A stretch of 64,000 bases of DNA from Pseudomonas sp. JM0905a (GCF_014700075.1 NZ_JACXBU010000006.1:62001-126000), one strand, 5' to 3'; numbered from the stretch's first letter, positions 50,218-62,361 are shown. Translations and numbers: made by a program. Notes: a model not told the origin generated them from the letters alone.

Positions 50218-50283
50218 TTACCCGGCACAAGCGCCGCAAGCCCCGGCGGCATAGGCGGCGAGCAGGCTTTGCAGGAAGTCCAT
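50218..50283 (-). CDS. Small 21-residue ORF with a strong SD
   Basis: Reads MDFLQSLLAAYAAG then ACGACAG, stop TAA. AAGGAG lies 7 bp before the ATG (- strand), a better SD than most genes here. It has a hydrophobic, Ala-rich helix ending in a CxxC-type pair (CGAC). It sits alone in the 251-bp gap between the LysE-type gene and the LOG gene. It is too short for compositional tests. It could be a real micropeptide, a leader peptide for the downstream LOG operon, or chance. Confidence 0.45.
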   Translation of the reverse strand: MDFLQSLLAAYAAGACGACAG

Positions 50284-50369
50284 GGCGAATCTCCTTGTGG
50301 ATGAATGGCGCCATGCTAGGACGCTGCCCCGGTGGCCCGCCCGTGGTTTGTTTCGATTGGCCCGATAGG

Positions 50370-50993
50370 TCAGGCGATCTTCATCAGCTCCGCCGCCGTC
50401 ATCCCCGAGAGGGCCAGCAGGCAGAGGCCACAGGCGAGGTAAGTGACCCGGTGCCAGAGCGTGGACGCGGCGCGGCGGAACCAGTCCACCAGGCCGGCGC
50501 AGATGAAACACCAGAGCAGCGACGACAGCATGAAACCGCCGAAGAACACCGCCAGGTGCGTGGGCGTCGGCTCGGCGACGCCCACGGCTGCCATGGCCCC
50601 GCCCATGGCGGCCCAGTAGACGATGTTCTGCGGATTGGTCAGCGACAGCGCCGCCCCCGAGGCAAAGGCGCCACCCGTGGCGCCGGCATCCGCGGGCGAA
50701 GGCTGCGGCGGGCGATGGGCGTCGCGCAGGGATTGCAGCCCCAGCCAGGCGAGGTACAGGGCGCTGGCGATGGTCAGGGGGTAACGCACGGTGGCGCTGT
50801 CCAGCAGCAGGGCCAGGCCGGTGAGGCCCAATGCGGCCCAGGTGGCGTCGCCCACCAGGGAACCGATCTGGACCATCAGCGCGGGCCGGTAGCCGTCCCG
50901 CAGGCCGCGCCGCAGGGTTTCGCTGAAGACCGCGCCGGGCGCGGCATTGAATACGAATCCGAGGAGCATGGCGGCGATGAAGAAGGACAACAT
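50370..50993 (-). CDS. LysE/RhtB-family amino-acid exporter
   Basis: 207 residues, about six TM helices. N-terminal LLGFVFNAAPGAVFSETLRRGLRDG is the family signature (usually P-GP), then AALYLAWLGLQSLRDA and ASGAALSLTNPQNIVYW. Exports amino acids or related compounds; substrate cannot be told. AAGGAA upstream. Divergent from azurin. Confidence 0.88.
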   Translation of the reverse strand: MLSFFIAAMLLGFVFNAAPGAVFSETLRRGLRDGYRPALMVQIGSLVGDATWAALGLTGLALLLDSATVRYPLTIASALYLAWLGLQSLRDAHRPPQPSPADAGATGGAFASGAALSLTNPQNIVYWAAMGGAMAAVGVAEPTPTHLAVFFGGFMLSSLLWCFICAGLVDWFRRAASTLWHRVTYLACGLCLLALSGMTAAELMKIA

Positions 50994-51114
50994 GGGGCGT
51001 GAACTTCCTTGTTTTCAGGATTGCGGCCTGTTGCCGCAGGTCATGGGAACTCGCTGACGAATGGGGCAGTCTCCCTTCTGGGGCATTCCTGCCCTTTCTG
51101 CCAAGGAGACTCCC

Positions 51115-51564
51115 ATGATTCGCAAGCTCGTCGTTGCATCCGTGCTGGCCCTGGCCAGTGCACCTCTGCTGGCTGCTGAATGTACCGTGGATGTGCAGGC
51201 CACCGATCAGATGACTTTCGATACCAAAGAGATCAAGGTCAGCAAGAGCTGCAAGACCTTCACCGTGAACCTCAAGCACGTCGGCAAGCTGGCCAAGAAC
51301 GTGATGGGTCACAACTGGGTGCTGAGCAAGACCGCCGATGCCCAGGCCATTGCCACCGAAGGCATGACCGCCGGCCTCGACAAGGATTACCTGAAGGCTG
51401 ACGACGCCCGCATCATCGCACACACCAAGATGGTCGGTGGCGGCGAGAGCGACAGCGTGACCTTCGATGTGGCCAAGCTGGCCGCCGGTGAGAGCTACGA
51501 GTTCTTCTGCTCGTTCCCCGGCCACGTATCGATGATGAAGGGCACCCTGGCCCTGGTCGACTGA
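51115..51564 (+). CDS. azu: Azurin
   Basis: Periplasmic type-1 blue copper electron carrier. 149 residues from ATG 51115 with AAGGAG 7 bp upstream. Signal peptide [20 protein letters not shown] ends before [13 protein letters not shown]. Copper ligands: His in MGHNWVLSK, Cys and His in [14 protein letters not shown], and Met in the same loop; the Cys3-Cys26 disulfide positions are also present. Monocistronic with a strong terminator. No FNR/ANR box was seen upstream. Confidence 0.98.
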   Translation: MIRKLVVASVLALASAPLLAAECTVDVQATDQMTFDTKEIKVSKSCKTFTVNLKHVGKLAKNVMGHNWVLSKTADAQAIATEGMTAGLDKDYLKADDARIIAHTKMVGGGESDSVTFDVAKLAAGESYEFFCSFPGHVSMMKGTLALVD

Positions 51565-51582
51565 CCTCCGGGGATCACGAAG

Positions 51583-51609
51583 AGGCCGCTCGATTGAGCG
51601 GCCTTTTTT
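51583..51609 (+). terminator. Terminator after azu
   Basis: AGGCCGCTC / GAGCGGCCT, 9-bp stem, GATT loop, then TTTTT. A textbook intrinsic terminator 18 bp after the stop. Confidence 0.92.
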
Positions 51610-51623
51610 CATGGGTTTGTTGT

Positions 51624-51712
51624 TGCGGGAGCGAATTTATTCGCGATAGGCCGTGAACGGCGTGGGACCACGGGCCGCTGGCGGCCCTTCGCGAATGAAT
51701 TCGCTCCTACAG
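51624..51712. repeat. REP-type inverted repeat, reaching into the DUF1338 stop
   Basis: GGGAGCGAATTTATTCGCG opens and CGCGAATGAATTCGCTCC closes the element, with GGGCCGC/GCGGCCC inside. The last arm overlaps the stop codon (TAG, 51707-51709) of the DUF1338 gene. Confidence 0.75.
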
Positions 51713-52732
51713 GCGATCACCGGAGGTCATCTTGAAAATGCCCTGGGCGTTGCCGCTGTCGAAGTTCAGGTCCAGCCGGGCTTCTTCCGTATCGATCTCG
51801 CGCTGGATGAATTCCACAAACGACCCCGGTACTTCGCGCTGTACGGTACGGCCGCTGTCGTCGACGAAGTCGCGTTGCACCTGCACCGCGCGGTAGGCGG
51901 TCTGCATCACCCGGCCCGAGGCCGAAACCTCGATGCTGGCCTTCATCGGCCGGCCCTTGGCGTTCTGTTCGTCCACCACTGCCTGTAGGTCGGCGACCCG
52001 GTCAGTGAGGTGGTTGAACATATTGCCCTCGGTGGAAATCCAGGCCATCTCCACGCTTTCTTCGCGCAGTAGCTCGTAGTCCTTTTCGTGCACCACGCCG
52101 TGTTGGCGGTCGAAGGCACGGTAGAGCGCCGGCAGCAGGTGCCGGGCTTCGGTGAAGCTGCACTGGCGCTGGCGCCAGAGGGTGTCGAGGATGGCCTTGT
52201 GGCTGGCGTCCAGCGGATCGCGGCTGTCGCCCACCACGCGGCTCACGGCCAACTGGAAGCTTTCGCTGAACCGGCCCGGATGCAGTTCGGAAACGAAGAA
52301 CTGGGCGATGTCCTCGGGAAGGTCCATTTGCCGGTAGGCGTAGCCGGTCATCTTCAGCCGGGTCAGCGGATAGGTGCGCACGTCGGCGAAGCCCAGGGGC
52401 TCCAGCAGGCGGGCGAACGCCTGGCGGCCACGGGGCAGGGCGCCGTTGTCCGGCCAGTCGACGGTGCGGATCGCGCCATGGTCGAACACCACATGGCGGC
52501 CTTTGGCGCGCTGTTCTTCCACGTAGGTGCGGCCGATGGGGACCGCCTCCACCAGCTTGTGGAACAGGCAGAGGTTCAGCGCTTCGGCCAGCCAGGCGCG
52601 ATGCACGGCGGTTTCGCTGAAGGGAAATGCGGACAGGCCTGCGGGGACTTCCACGTGGGCTTCGACCCAGCGGGCGGCGGGTTCACCGATCACGCTGGCG
52701 ACCAGGGCAAACAGGCGTTCGTTGGTGGACAT
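51707..52732 (-). CDS. DUF1338 protein, 2-oxoadipate dioxygenase/decarboxylase type
   Basis: 341 residues from ATG 52732 (MSTNERLFALVASVIGEPAA). The HGAIR motif in FDHGAIRTVDWP matches the His and Arg (His70, Arg74 in HglS) of the DUF1338 active site; a later His (GVVHEKDY) and a Glu in GSFVEFIQRE could complete the iron site. HglS converts 2-oxoadipate to D-2-hydroxyglutarate in D-lysine/2-aminoadipate breakdown. It lies beside lysR-amaB-amaA, the order known from P. putida PP_5260-PP_5257 (from memory). It is shorter than HglS/YdcJ (about 450 residues), so the exact substrate is not certain. Confidence 0.72.
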   Translation of the reverse strand: MSTNERLFALVASVIGEPAARWVEAHVEVPAGLSAFPFSETAVHRAWLAEALNLCLFHKLVEAVPIGRTYVEEQRAKGRHVVFDHGAIRTVDWPDNGALPRGRQAFARLLEPLGFADVRTYPLTRLKMTGYAYRQMDLPEDIAQFFVSELHPGRFSESFQLAVSRVVGDSRDPLDASHKAILDTLWRQRQCSFTEARHLLPALYRAFDRQHGVVHEKDYELLREESVEMAWISTEGNMFNHLTDRVADLQAVVDEQNAKGRPMKASIEVSASGRVMQTAYRAVQVQRDFVDDSGRTVQREVPGSFVEFIQREIDTEEARLDLNFDSGNAQGIFKMTSGDRL

Positions 52733-52860
52733 GGAACGATTCCGGGCTGAAGGAAAGGTGAGCCTATCCAAACAGTCTGGCAGCGACGGGGCAAACGAAA
52801 AAATCCGGCGGGTTCATTCCGTTTTTTCCTGAAGCCCAGAACGGGATGGATTGCATCACT

Positions 52861-52888
52861 TGTAGGGGCGAATGAATTCGCCCCTACG
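52861..52888. repeat. Minimal REP palindrome
   Basis: GTAGGGGCGAAT and ATTCGCCCCTAC with two central bases: one compact copy of the same family, between the DUF1338 and lysR genes. The rest of the 208-bp gap shows no gene. Confidence 0.75.
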
Positions 52889-52940
52889 GAAGAGAAGTCC
52901 GCGCCGTATGACAGGGCAGTGCTCGGTCCATTTTCCCCGG

Positions 52941-53834
52941 TCACTCCTGATCCAGTTGCTCCAGCATCCAGCGCACGAAGTCCTTCACCTTCGGCACTTC
53001 CGCCGCGTGCTCGGGGTAGGCCAGGTAATAGGCATTGCGGCTGGGCAGGGGATGGTCCCAGGGGATCACCAGCTTGCCTTCTTCCAGTTCCTCTTCCACC
53101 AGGAAGCGCGGCAGCAGGGCCACGCCGCAGCCGGCCTGGGCGGCGCGGATGCACATGTAGGAGGTGTCGAAGCGCGGCCCGTGGTAGCTGTGCTCGGTGT
53201 GCCGGTCCTGGCTCTGGAACCACTCGTGCCAGGCTTCGGGGCGGGTAGCGTTCTGCAGCAGCACCAGTTTGGTGAGCTGGGTTGGCTCGGTGAAGGGCTT
53301 CTCGGGCATCACGCCCGGCGCGCACACCGGCACCACTTCCTCGCTGAACAGGCGGATGCACTCGGCGCCGGGCAGGGCGCCGTGGCCGAAGTAGAAGGCC
53401 ACGTCGCTGCGGCCCTGGACCAGGGCGTTCGGTTCCAGTTCGTTGCGCAGGTCCAGGTGGATGTTCGGATGGCGCAGGCGCCAGCCCTTCAGGCGTGGAA
53501 TAAGCCAGCGCGCGCCGAAGGTCGGCGGCGTGGCAACCCGCAGCACTTCGGTATCGCCGCCGTAGGACAGCATGTAGTGGGTGGACATCTCCACCTGGGC
53601 GAGGATCTTGCGCACCTCGGTCAGGTACAGCGAGCCGGCCGGGGTCAGTTGCAGGCGCCGGCGCACACGGCGGAACAGCAGGTGCTGGAGCAGCTCTTCC
53701 AGCTGCGCCACCTGCTTGCTCACCGCGCTCTGGGTCAGGCTCAGCTCCTCGGACGCACGGGTGAAACTGAGGTGCCGGGCCACTGCCTCGAAACATTGCA
53801 GGGCGGTGATCGAGGGCATGTGGCGTTTGAGCAT
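52941..53834 (-). CDS. LysR-family regulator of the ama region
   Basis: 297 residues, GcvA-like subgroup. N-terminal winged helix at about 8-65: ALQCFEAVARHLSFTRASEE, LSLTQSAVSKQVAQLEELL. Effector domain about 95-290 (VATPPTFGARWLIPRLKGWR). Divergent from amaB, with the DUF1338 gene 208 bp downstream. An ATCAT-N11-ATGAT dyad 24 bp upstream of its ATG fits a LysR-type operator, so autoregulation and control of amaB are likely. Its P. putida position equals PP_5259 (from memory). Confidence 0.88.
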   Translation of the reverse strand: MLKRHMPSITALQCFEAVARHLSFTRASEELSLTQSAVSKQVAQLEELLQHLLFRRVRRRLQLTPAGSLYLTEVRKILAQVEMSTHYMLSYGGDTEVLRVATPPTFGARWLIPRLKGWRLRHPNIHLDLRNELEPNALVQGRSDVAFYFGHGALPGAECIRLFSEEVVPVCAPGVMPEKPFTEPTQLTKLVLLQNATRPEAWHEWFQSQDRHTEHSYHGPRFDTSYMCIRAAQAGCGVALLPRFLVEEELEEGKLVIPWDHPLPSRNAYYLAYPEHAAEVPKVKDFVRWMLEQLDQE

Positions 53835-53857
53835 CGGGATTTCTCGTGGCGGGCCGG

Positions 53858-53878
53858 ATCATGAATTAACGGAATGAT
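53858..53878. promoter_or_regulatory. LysR-type operator (T-N11-A)
   Basis: ATCAT, 11 bp, ATGAT: perfect 5-bp arms in the T-N11-A format of LysR operators, in the lysR/amaB divergent gap. About 160 bp upstream of the amaB start. Confidence 0.6.
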
Positions 53879-53954
53879 ATGTGTCGGAAAGGTCGTTTGT
53901 TGGCAAGCCCTTTTCGCAGCTATTACTGGTGCCATTCCCATCTGGCTCCCCACT

Positions 53955-54005
53955 TGTAGGAGCCAGCTTGCTGGCGAACGCTTCGCGAGCAGGCTCGCTC
54001 CCACA
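53955..54005. repeat. REP-type element of the GTAGGAGC family
   Basis: TTGTAGGAGCCAGCTTGCTG, then GGCGAACGCTTCGCGAGC, and GGCTCGCTCCCACA: the common Pseudomonas repeat with two nested stems. It lies between the operator and the amaB SD. Confidence 0.75.
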
Positions 54006-54039
54006 GAGGGCCATCAGTTCGTTGTGACAGGAGTTCCCC

Positions 54040-55530
<1,491 letters not shown>

Positions 55531-55542
55531 GGATTGCACTCG

Positions 55543-56826
55543 ATGACCCTGCGCCAGGAATGCCTCTGGGAGTATCTGACGCCACAACTGCCGGAAAGCC
55601 CTGTGCTGCACGGCGAGGTCAAGGCCGATGTCTGCGTGATCGGGGCCGGTTTCACCGGCCTCTCCGCCGCGCTGCACCTGCTGGAGGCGGGCAAGCGCGT
55701 CTGCCTGCTGGAGGCCCACACCGCCGGTCATGGCGGTTCCGGGCGCAACGTCGGGCTGGTCAACGCCGGCATGTGGATTCCGCCGGATGAGATCGAGGCC
55801 GGCCTCGGCCAAACCGTCGGCGAGCGCCTCAACCGAACCCTGGGGGCCGCGCCGTCGCTGGTGTTTTCCCTGGTGGATCGCTACGACATCGATTGCCAGT
55901 TGCGCCGCGACGGCACTCTGCACATGGCCCACAACGCTCGCGGCCAGGCTGACCTCGCCAGCCGCTGCGAGCAGTGGCAGCGTCGTGGCGCACCGGTCGA
56001 GTTGCTGACCGGCGCCGCCTGCCGCGAAGCCACTGGCACCGACAAGATCGCCGCCGCGCTGCTCGACCGTCGCGCCGGCACCCTCAACCCCATGGGCTAC
56101 ACCCGTGGCCTGGCCCGTGCGGTGAAGTACCTCGGCGGCCAGCTCTTCGAACATTCACCCGTGCTGCGCCTGGAACGCCAGGGCGCCAACTGGTGCGTTA
56201 TCAGCGAACACGGCGTGGCCATCGCCCCGCAAGTAGTGATCGCCTCCAACGCCTACACCGAAGGCGAGTGGACGGAACTGCGTCGCCACTTCTTCCCCGG
56301 TTTCTACTACCAGGTGGCCTCAACACCGCTTTCGGGCGAAGCCGCCGCGCGCATCCTGCCGGGCGGCCAGGGCTCCTGGGATACCCGCCAGGTGCTCAGC
56401 AGCATCCGCCGCGACGCCGCCGGCCGCCTGCTGCTCGGCAGCCTGGGCAATGGCTCGCGCAAGCCGGCGTGGTTCCTGCGTGCCTGGGCCGACCGTATCC
56501 AGCGCCACTACTTCCCGTATCTGGGCAAGGTGGACTGGGAATTCACCTGGACCGGCTGCATCGATTTCACCCCCGACCACTTGATGCGGCTCTACGAGCC
56601 GGCGCCTGGCCTGCTCGCCTTCACCGGCTACAACGGCCGTGGCGTAACGACCGGCAGCGTGGTGGGCAAGGCCTTCGCCGATTACCTGCTGAGCAGTGAC
56701 GAAACGGTGTTGCCGATGCCTTTCCAACCCATGCGCGCGGTGTCGGCGGTGGGGCTCCGGAGTTCGCTTTATGAAGCAGGTTTCTCGCTCTATCACGCAG
56801 GGCAGTGCCTGCGCGTGGTGATCTAG
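55543..56826 (+). CDS. amaA: L-pipecolate oxidase AmaA (FAD-dependent)
   Basis: 427 residues from ATG 55543 (MTLRQECLWEYLTPQLPESP); AAGGA 10 bp before. DAO-type FAD fold: VCVIGAGFTGLSAALHLLEAG (GxGxxG) then LLEAHTAGHGGSGRNVGLVN, and C-terminal FTGYNGRGVTTGSVVGKAFADYL. It makes piperideine-6-carboxylate from L-pipecolate, feeding AmaB; assignment rests on the amaB-lysR-DUF1338 context as well as the fold. Confidence 0.85.
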   Translation: MTLRQECLWEYLTPQLPESPVLHGEVKADVCVIGAGFTGLSAALHLLEAGKRVCLLEAHTAGHGGSGRNVGLVNAGMWIPPDEIEAGLGQTVGERLNRTLGAAPSLVFSLVDRYDIDCQLRRDGTLHMAHNARGQADLASRCEQWQRRGAPVELLTGAACREATGTDKIAAALLDRRAGTLNPMGYTRGLARAVKYLGGQLFEHSPVLRLERQGANWCVISEHGVAIAPQVVIASNAYTEGEWTELRRHFFPGFYYQVASTPLSGEAAARILPGGQGSWDTRQVLSSIRRDAAGRLLLGSLGNGSRKPAWFLRAWADRIQRHYFPYLGKVDWEFTWTGCIDFTPDHLMRLYEPAPGLLAFTGYNGRGVTTGSVVGKAFADYLLSSDETVLPMPFQPMRAVSAVGLRSSLYEAGFSLYHAGQCLRVVI

Positions 56827-56965
56827 AAAGTTTGTCTGGCGGTTCTTGCGCACGTGATGAAAGTCGCAAAAAAGTTGCACTGCACCGCTATGAGGCGCAG
56901 GGTTGTTTCTTGCAGGATTGGGGAGTCCAGAGCGGGGCAGTAACAGTGCGGAGTGGGAATATTCG

Positions 56966-56982
56966 TGCACCAGCGATGTGCA
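56966..56982. promoter_or_regulatory. NtrC-type operator upstream of the ABC transporter
   Basis: TGCACCAGCGATGTGCA: perfect TGCAC-N7-GTGCA dyad, the geometry of the enterobacterial glnA NtrC sites. Centre is about 215 bp upstream of the predicted sigma-54 start. It is in the 392-bp gap 56827-57218. An AT-rich tract at 57083-57112 separates it from the promoter; no ORF is convincing. Confidence 0.5.
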
Positions 56983-57160
56983 AATGGGTACCGCGAGTCT
57001 ATTGTTACCGCACGTGCTGGCACCTTGATGCTGTGCGGCTTCCAGGCCTGCCTCAGGTTTTCTTGATGCGATTTGGAAGTTACTGATTTTAAAGAATAAA
57101 AATAAGAAACCTAGGAGGTGGGAAAAGCCTTTCAGGGCGCGGAGCAACTACAAGAATTAA

Positions 57161-57176
57161 TGGCACGCCACTTGCT
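57161..57176 (+). promoter_or_regulatory. Sigma-54 promoter of the branched-chain-type ABC operon
   Basis: TGGCACGCCACTTGCT matches TGGCACG-N4-TTGCW at every defined position with the exact GG-N10-GC spacing. RNA would start near 57188, 31 bp before the ATG. Confidence 0.85.
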
Positions 57177-57218
57177 GAACACGAGCGCTAACCCTAAAAA
57201 CCTCAGGAGCAAAACTCC

Positions 57219-58340
57219 ATGTCGCAGAAGATTTTCAGAAAAGGCTTTCTGGCTCTGGCGGTTACCACCGCGCTGAGCGTTTCTTCCGTAGTACAGGCTG
57301 ATGTAGTGATCGGCGTAGCCGGGCCGCACACCGGCGCGAACGCCTCCTTCGGGGAACAATACTGGCGCGGCGCCTCCCAGGCCGCCGAAGATCTCAACGC
57401 CGCCGGTGGTATCAACGGCGAGAAGATCAAACTGGTGAAAGCCGACGACGCCTGCGAGCCGAAACAGGCCGTGGCCGTTGCCAACCGTCTCGTCGACCAG
57501 GACAAGGCCATCGCCGTTGTCGGTCACTTCTGCTCCTCTTCCACCATCCCTGCTTCCGAGGTCTATGACGAAGCGGGCATCATCGCCATGACCCCGGGCT
57601 CCACCAACCCGGCAGTGACCGAGCGCGGCCTGTCCGGCATGTTCCGTATGTGCGGTCGTGACGACCAGCAGGGCATCGTGGCCGGCGACTACATCGTCGA
57701 CGTGCTGAAGGCCACCAAGGTTGCCATCATCCACGACAAGGACACCTACGGTCAGGGCCTGGCCGATGCCACCAAGGCGCAGTTGGCCAAGCGCGGCGTG
57801 AAGGAAGTCCTGTACGAAGGCCTGACCCGTGGCGAGAAGGACTTCAACGCCCTGGTCACCAAGATTCGCGCCTCCGGTGCCGAAGTCGTCTACTTCGGTG
57901 GCCTGCACCCGGAAGCCGGCCCGCTGGTTCGCCAGATGCGCGAGCAGGGCCTGACCGCCAAGTTCCTCTCCGGCGACGGCATCGTCACCGACGAACTGGT
58001 CACCACCGCCGGCGGCCCGCAGTACACCAAGGGTGTGCTGATGACCTTCGGTGCCGACCCGCGCAAGATCGCTGACGGCAAGGCCGTGATCGAGAAATTC
58101 CGCGCCGGTGGCTTCGAGCCGGAAGGCTACACCCTGTACGCCTACGCAACCCTGCAAGCCCTGGCTGCCGGCTTCAATGGTGCCGGTTCCAACGACCCGG
58201 CCAAGGCTTCCGAATGGCTGAAGAGCCATCCGGTGCAGACCGTGATGGGCAAGAAGGAATGGGATGCCAAGGGCGACCTGAAAGTCTCCGACTACGTGAT
58301 CTACGAGTGGGATGACAAAGGCAAGTACGCCCAGCAGTAA
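57219..58340 (+). CDS. Branched-chain amino-acid ABC transporter, substrate-binding protein
   Basis: 373 residues. Signal peptide MSQKIFRKGFLALAVTTALS with cleavage after VVQA. The mature part reads DVVIGVAGPHTGANASFGEQYWRGA, then VVGHFCSSSTIPASEVYDEAG, and GLTRGEKDFNALVTKIRASGAEVVY, typical of LivJ/BraC binding proteins. CSSS in the pocket region is a usual ligand-binding segment. Ligand in this operon is not certain; the lysine/pipecolate gene neighbours are suggestive only. AGGAG precedes the ATG; a hairpin follows at 58388. Confidence 0.9.
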   Translation: MSQKIFRKGFLALAVTTALSVSSVVQADVVIGVAGPHTGANASFGEQYWRGASQAAEDLNAAGGINGEKIKLVKADDACEPKQAVAVANRLVDQDKAIAVVGHFCSSSTIPASEVYDEAGIIAMTPGSTNPAVTERGLSGMFRMCGRDDQQGIVAGDYIVDVLKATKVAIIHDKDTYGQGLADATKAQLAKRGVKEVLYEGLTRGEKDFNALVTKIRASGAEVVYFGGLHPEAGPLVRQMREQGLTAKFLSGDGIVTDELVTTAGGPQYTKGVLMTFGADPRKIADGKAVIEKFRAGGFEPEGYTLYAYATLQALAAGFNGAGSNDPAKASEWLKSHPVQTVMGKKEWDAKGDLKVSDYVIYEWDDKGKYAQQ

Positions 58341-58387
58341 AAGCCGGCGGGATCGCTTCTTCGATCCTGACTGGACATAGCTCGGCT

Positions 58388-58420
58388 GACCGGCCACATG
58401 CCACCCGCATCTGGCCGGTC
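58388..58420 (+). repeat. Stem-loop between binding protein and permease genes
   Basis: GACCGGCCA / TGGCCGGTC, 9-bp perfect stem with 15-nt loop, no T-run. It is the sort of intercistronic structure that protects the upstream mRNA and leaves permeases at lower level. The remainder of 58341-58572 is non-coding leader. Confidence 0.5.
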
Positions 58421-58572
58421 GGTGTATTCCGGGAAACTGCTGAAGTCCTTTTCTGCTTGAGCCGGGCGGGTAACCGCTCGATTTGACATGGTTTTTCAGT
58501 GGTGCCCGTCTGATTCCACTCGCGGGAGCTGGCCGAACCCAAGGCCGGACCCCCAAAAGACGAGACAGAGTG

Positions 58573-59487
<915 letters not shown>

Positions 59488-59489
59488 TC

Positions 59490-60772
<1,283 letters not shown>

Positions 60773-60776
<4 letters not shown>

Positions 60777-61648
60777 GCGACCAAAACATCCTCAGCGTCG
60801 AGCACCTGATGATGCACTTCGGTGGCATCAAGGCGCTCAACGACGTCAGCCTGAAGATCAAGCGCGGCTCGATTTCCGCGCTGATCGGCCCCAACGGTGC
60901 CGGCAAGACCACCGTGTTCAACTGCCTGACCGGCTTCTACAAGGCCACCGGCGGGCGCATCCAGCTCAATACCCGTGGCGCGACTACGGACATCATCAAG
61001 GTGCTGGGCGAACCCTTCCAGCCCACTGACTTCGTCAACCCGGCGCAGTTCGCCAGCCGCCTGCACTACAAAATGTTCGGCGGCACCCATCTGGTGAATC
61101 GCGCGGGCCTGGCGCGCACCTTCCAGAACATCCGCCTGTTCCGGGAAATGTCGGTGGTGGAGAACCTGCTGGTGGCCCAGCACATGTGGGTCAACCGCAA
61201 CCTGCTGGCCGGCGTGTTCAACACTCCGGGCTTCCGCAAGGCCGAGGACGATGCGCTGAACCACGCCTTCTACTGGCTGGAAGTGGTGGACCTGGTGGAC
61301 TGCGCCAACCGCCTGGCCGGCGAACTCTCCTACGGCCAGCAACGCCGCCTGGAGATCGCCCGCGCCATGTGCACCCGGCCGCAACTGATCTGCCTCGACG
61401 AACCCGCTGCCGGCCTCAACCCGGCCGAGACCGAAGCGCTAAGCCGGATCATCCGCAAGCTGCGCGACGAACACGACCAGACCGTACTGCTGATCGAACA
61501 CGACATGGGCATGGTGATGAGCATTTCCGACCACATCGTGGTGCTGGACCACGGTGAAGTGATTGCCGAGGGCACCCCTCACGATATCCGCCACGATCCC
61601 AAGGTGATCGCCGCGTACCTGGGCGCGGAAGAGGAGGAAGTGGCATGA
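60773..61648 (+). CDS. livG: Branched-chain-type ABC ATP-binding protein (LivG)
   Basis: 291 residues. Walker A GPNGAGKTTVFNCLTG, signature LSYGQQRRLEIARAM, Walker B LICLDEPAAGLNPAE, and the H-loop in LLIEHDMGMVM. A longer insert (about 55-110: RIQLNTRGATTDIIKVLG...) than in some LivG. ATGA overlaps with livM and livF. Confidence 0.94.
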
Positions 61649-62361
61649 GTGCACCCCTCCTGGAGTTCAAGGATGTCGACGTCTTCTACGGCCCGATCCA
61701 GGCGCTGAGGAAGGTCAACCTGCACATCAACGAAGGCGAGACGGTGAGCCTGATCGGCGCCAACGGCGCGGGCAAGTCCACCCTGCTGATGTCCATCTTC
61801 GGCCAGCCGCGCGCGGCGGGCGGCGCCATCGTCTACGGCGGCACCGACATCACCCACCGGTCGGCGCACTATGTCGCGTCCAACGGCGTCGCCCAGTCGC
61901 CGGAAGGGCGCCGGGTGTTTCCGGACATGAGCGTGGAAGAGAACCTGCTGATGGGCACCATTCCCGTCGGCATGGACCATGCGGACGAAGACATGCAGCG
62001 CATGTTCGACCTCTTCCCGCGCCTGAAGGAACGGCGCAACCAGCGCGCCATGACCATGTCCGGCGGCGAGCAGCAAATGCTCGCCATCGCCCGCGCGCTG
62101 ATGAGCCGGCCCAAGCTGCTGCTGCTCGACGAACCCTCCCTGGGCCTGGCGCCCATCGTGGTCAAGCAGATCTTCCAGACCCTCAAGGAACTGGCCCAGA
62201 CCGGCATGACCATCTTCCTCGTCGAGCAGAACGCCAACCATGCGCTCAAGCTCTCCGACCGCGCCTATGTGATGGTTACCGGGGAAATCCGCATGAGCGG
62301 CACGGGCGAGGAACTGCTGGGTAACCAGGAAGTCCGCAACGCCTATCTCGGCGGGCACTGA
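61645..62361 (+). CDS. livF: Branched-chain-type ABC ATP-binding protein (LivF)
   Basis: 238 residues. Walker A GANGAGKSTLLMSIFG, Q-loop VAQSPEGRRVFPDMSVEENL, signature MSGGEQQMLAIARAL and Walker B LLLLDEPSLGLAPI. Last gene of the transporter operon; a CCCCTCTCCCT hairpin follows at 62393. Confidence 0.94.
   Translation: MSAPLLEFKDVDVFYGPIQALRKVNLHINEGETVSLIGANGAGKSTLLMSIFGQPRAAGGAIVYGGTDITHRSAHYVASNGVAQSPEGRRVFPDMSVEENLLMGTIPVGMDHADEDMQRMFDLFPRLKERRNQRAMTMSGGEQQMLAIARALMSRPKLLLLDEPSLGLAPIVVKQIFQTLKELAQTGMTIFLVEQNANHALKLSDRAYVMVTGEIRMSGTGEELLGNQEVRNAYLGGH

Noticed and set aside
50994-51114. ANR/FNR box for azurin
   Set aside because: No TTGAT-N4-ATCAA-like sequence was found in the upstream gap.
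57022-57036. Second sigma-54 promoter (TGGCACCTTGATGCT)
   Set aside because: GG and GC are 9 bp apart rather than 10, which abolishes function in known cases.
56805-57086. 93-codon ORF in the amaA-transporter gap
   Set aside because: It starts within amaA in another frame, has no SD, and runs through the NtrC-type site.
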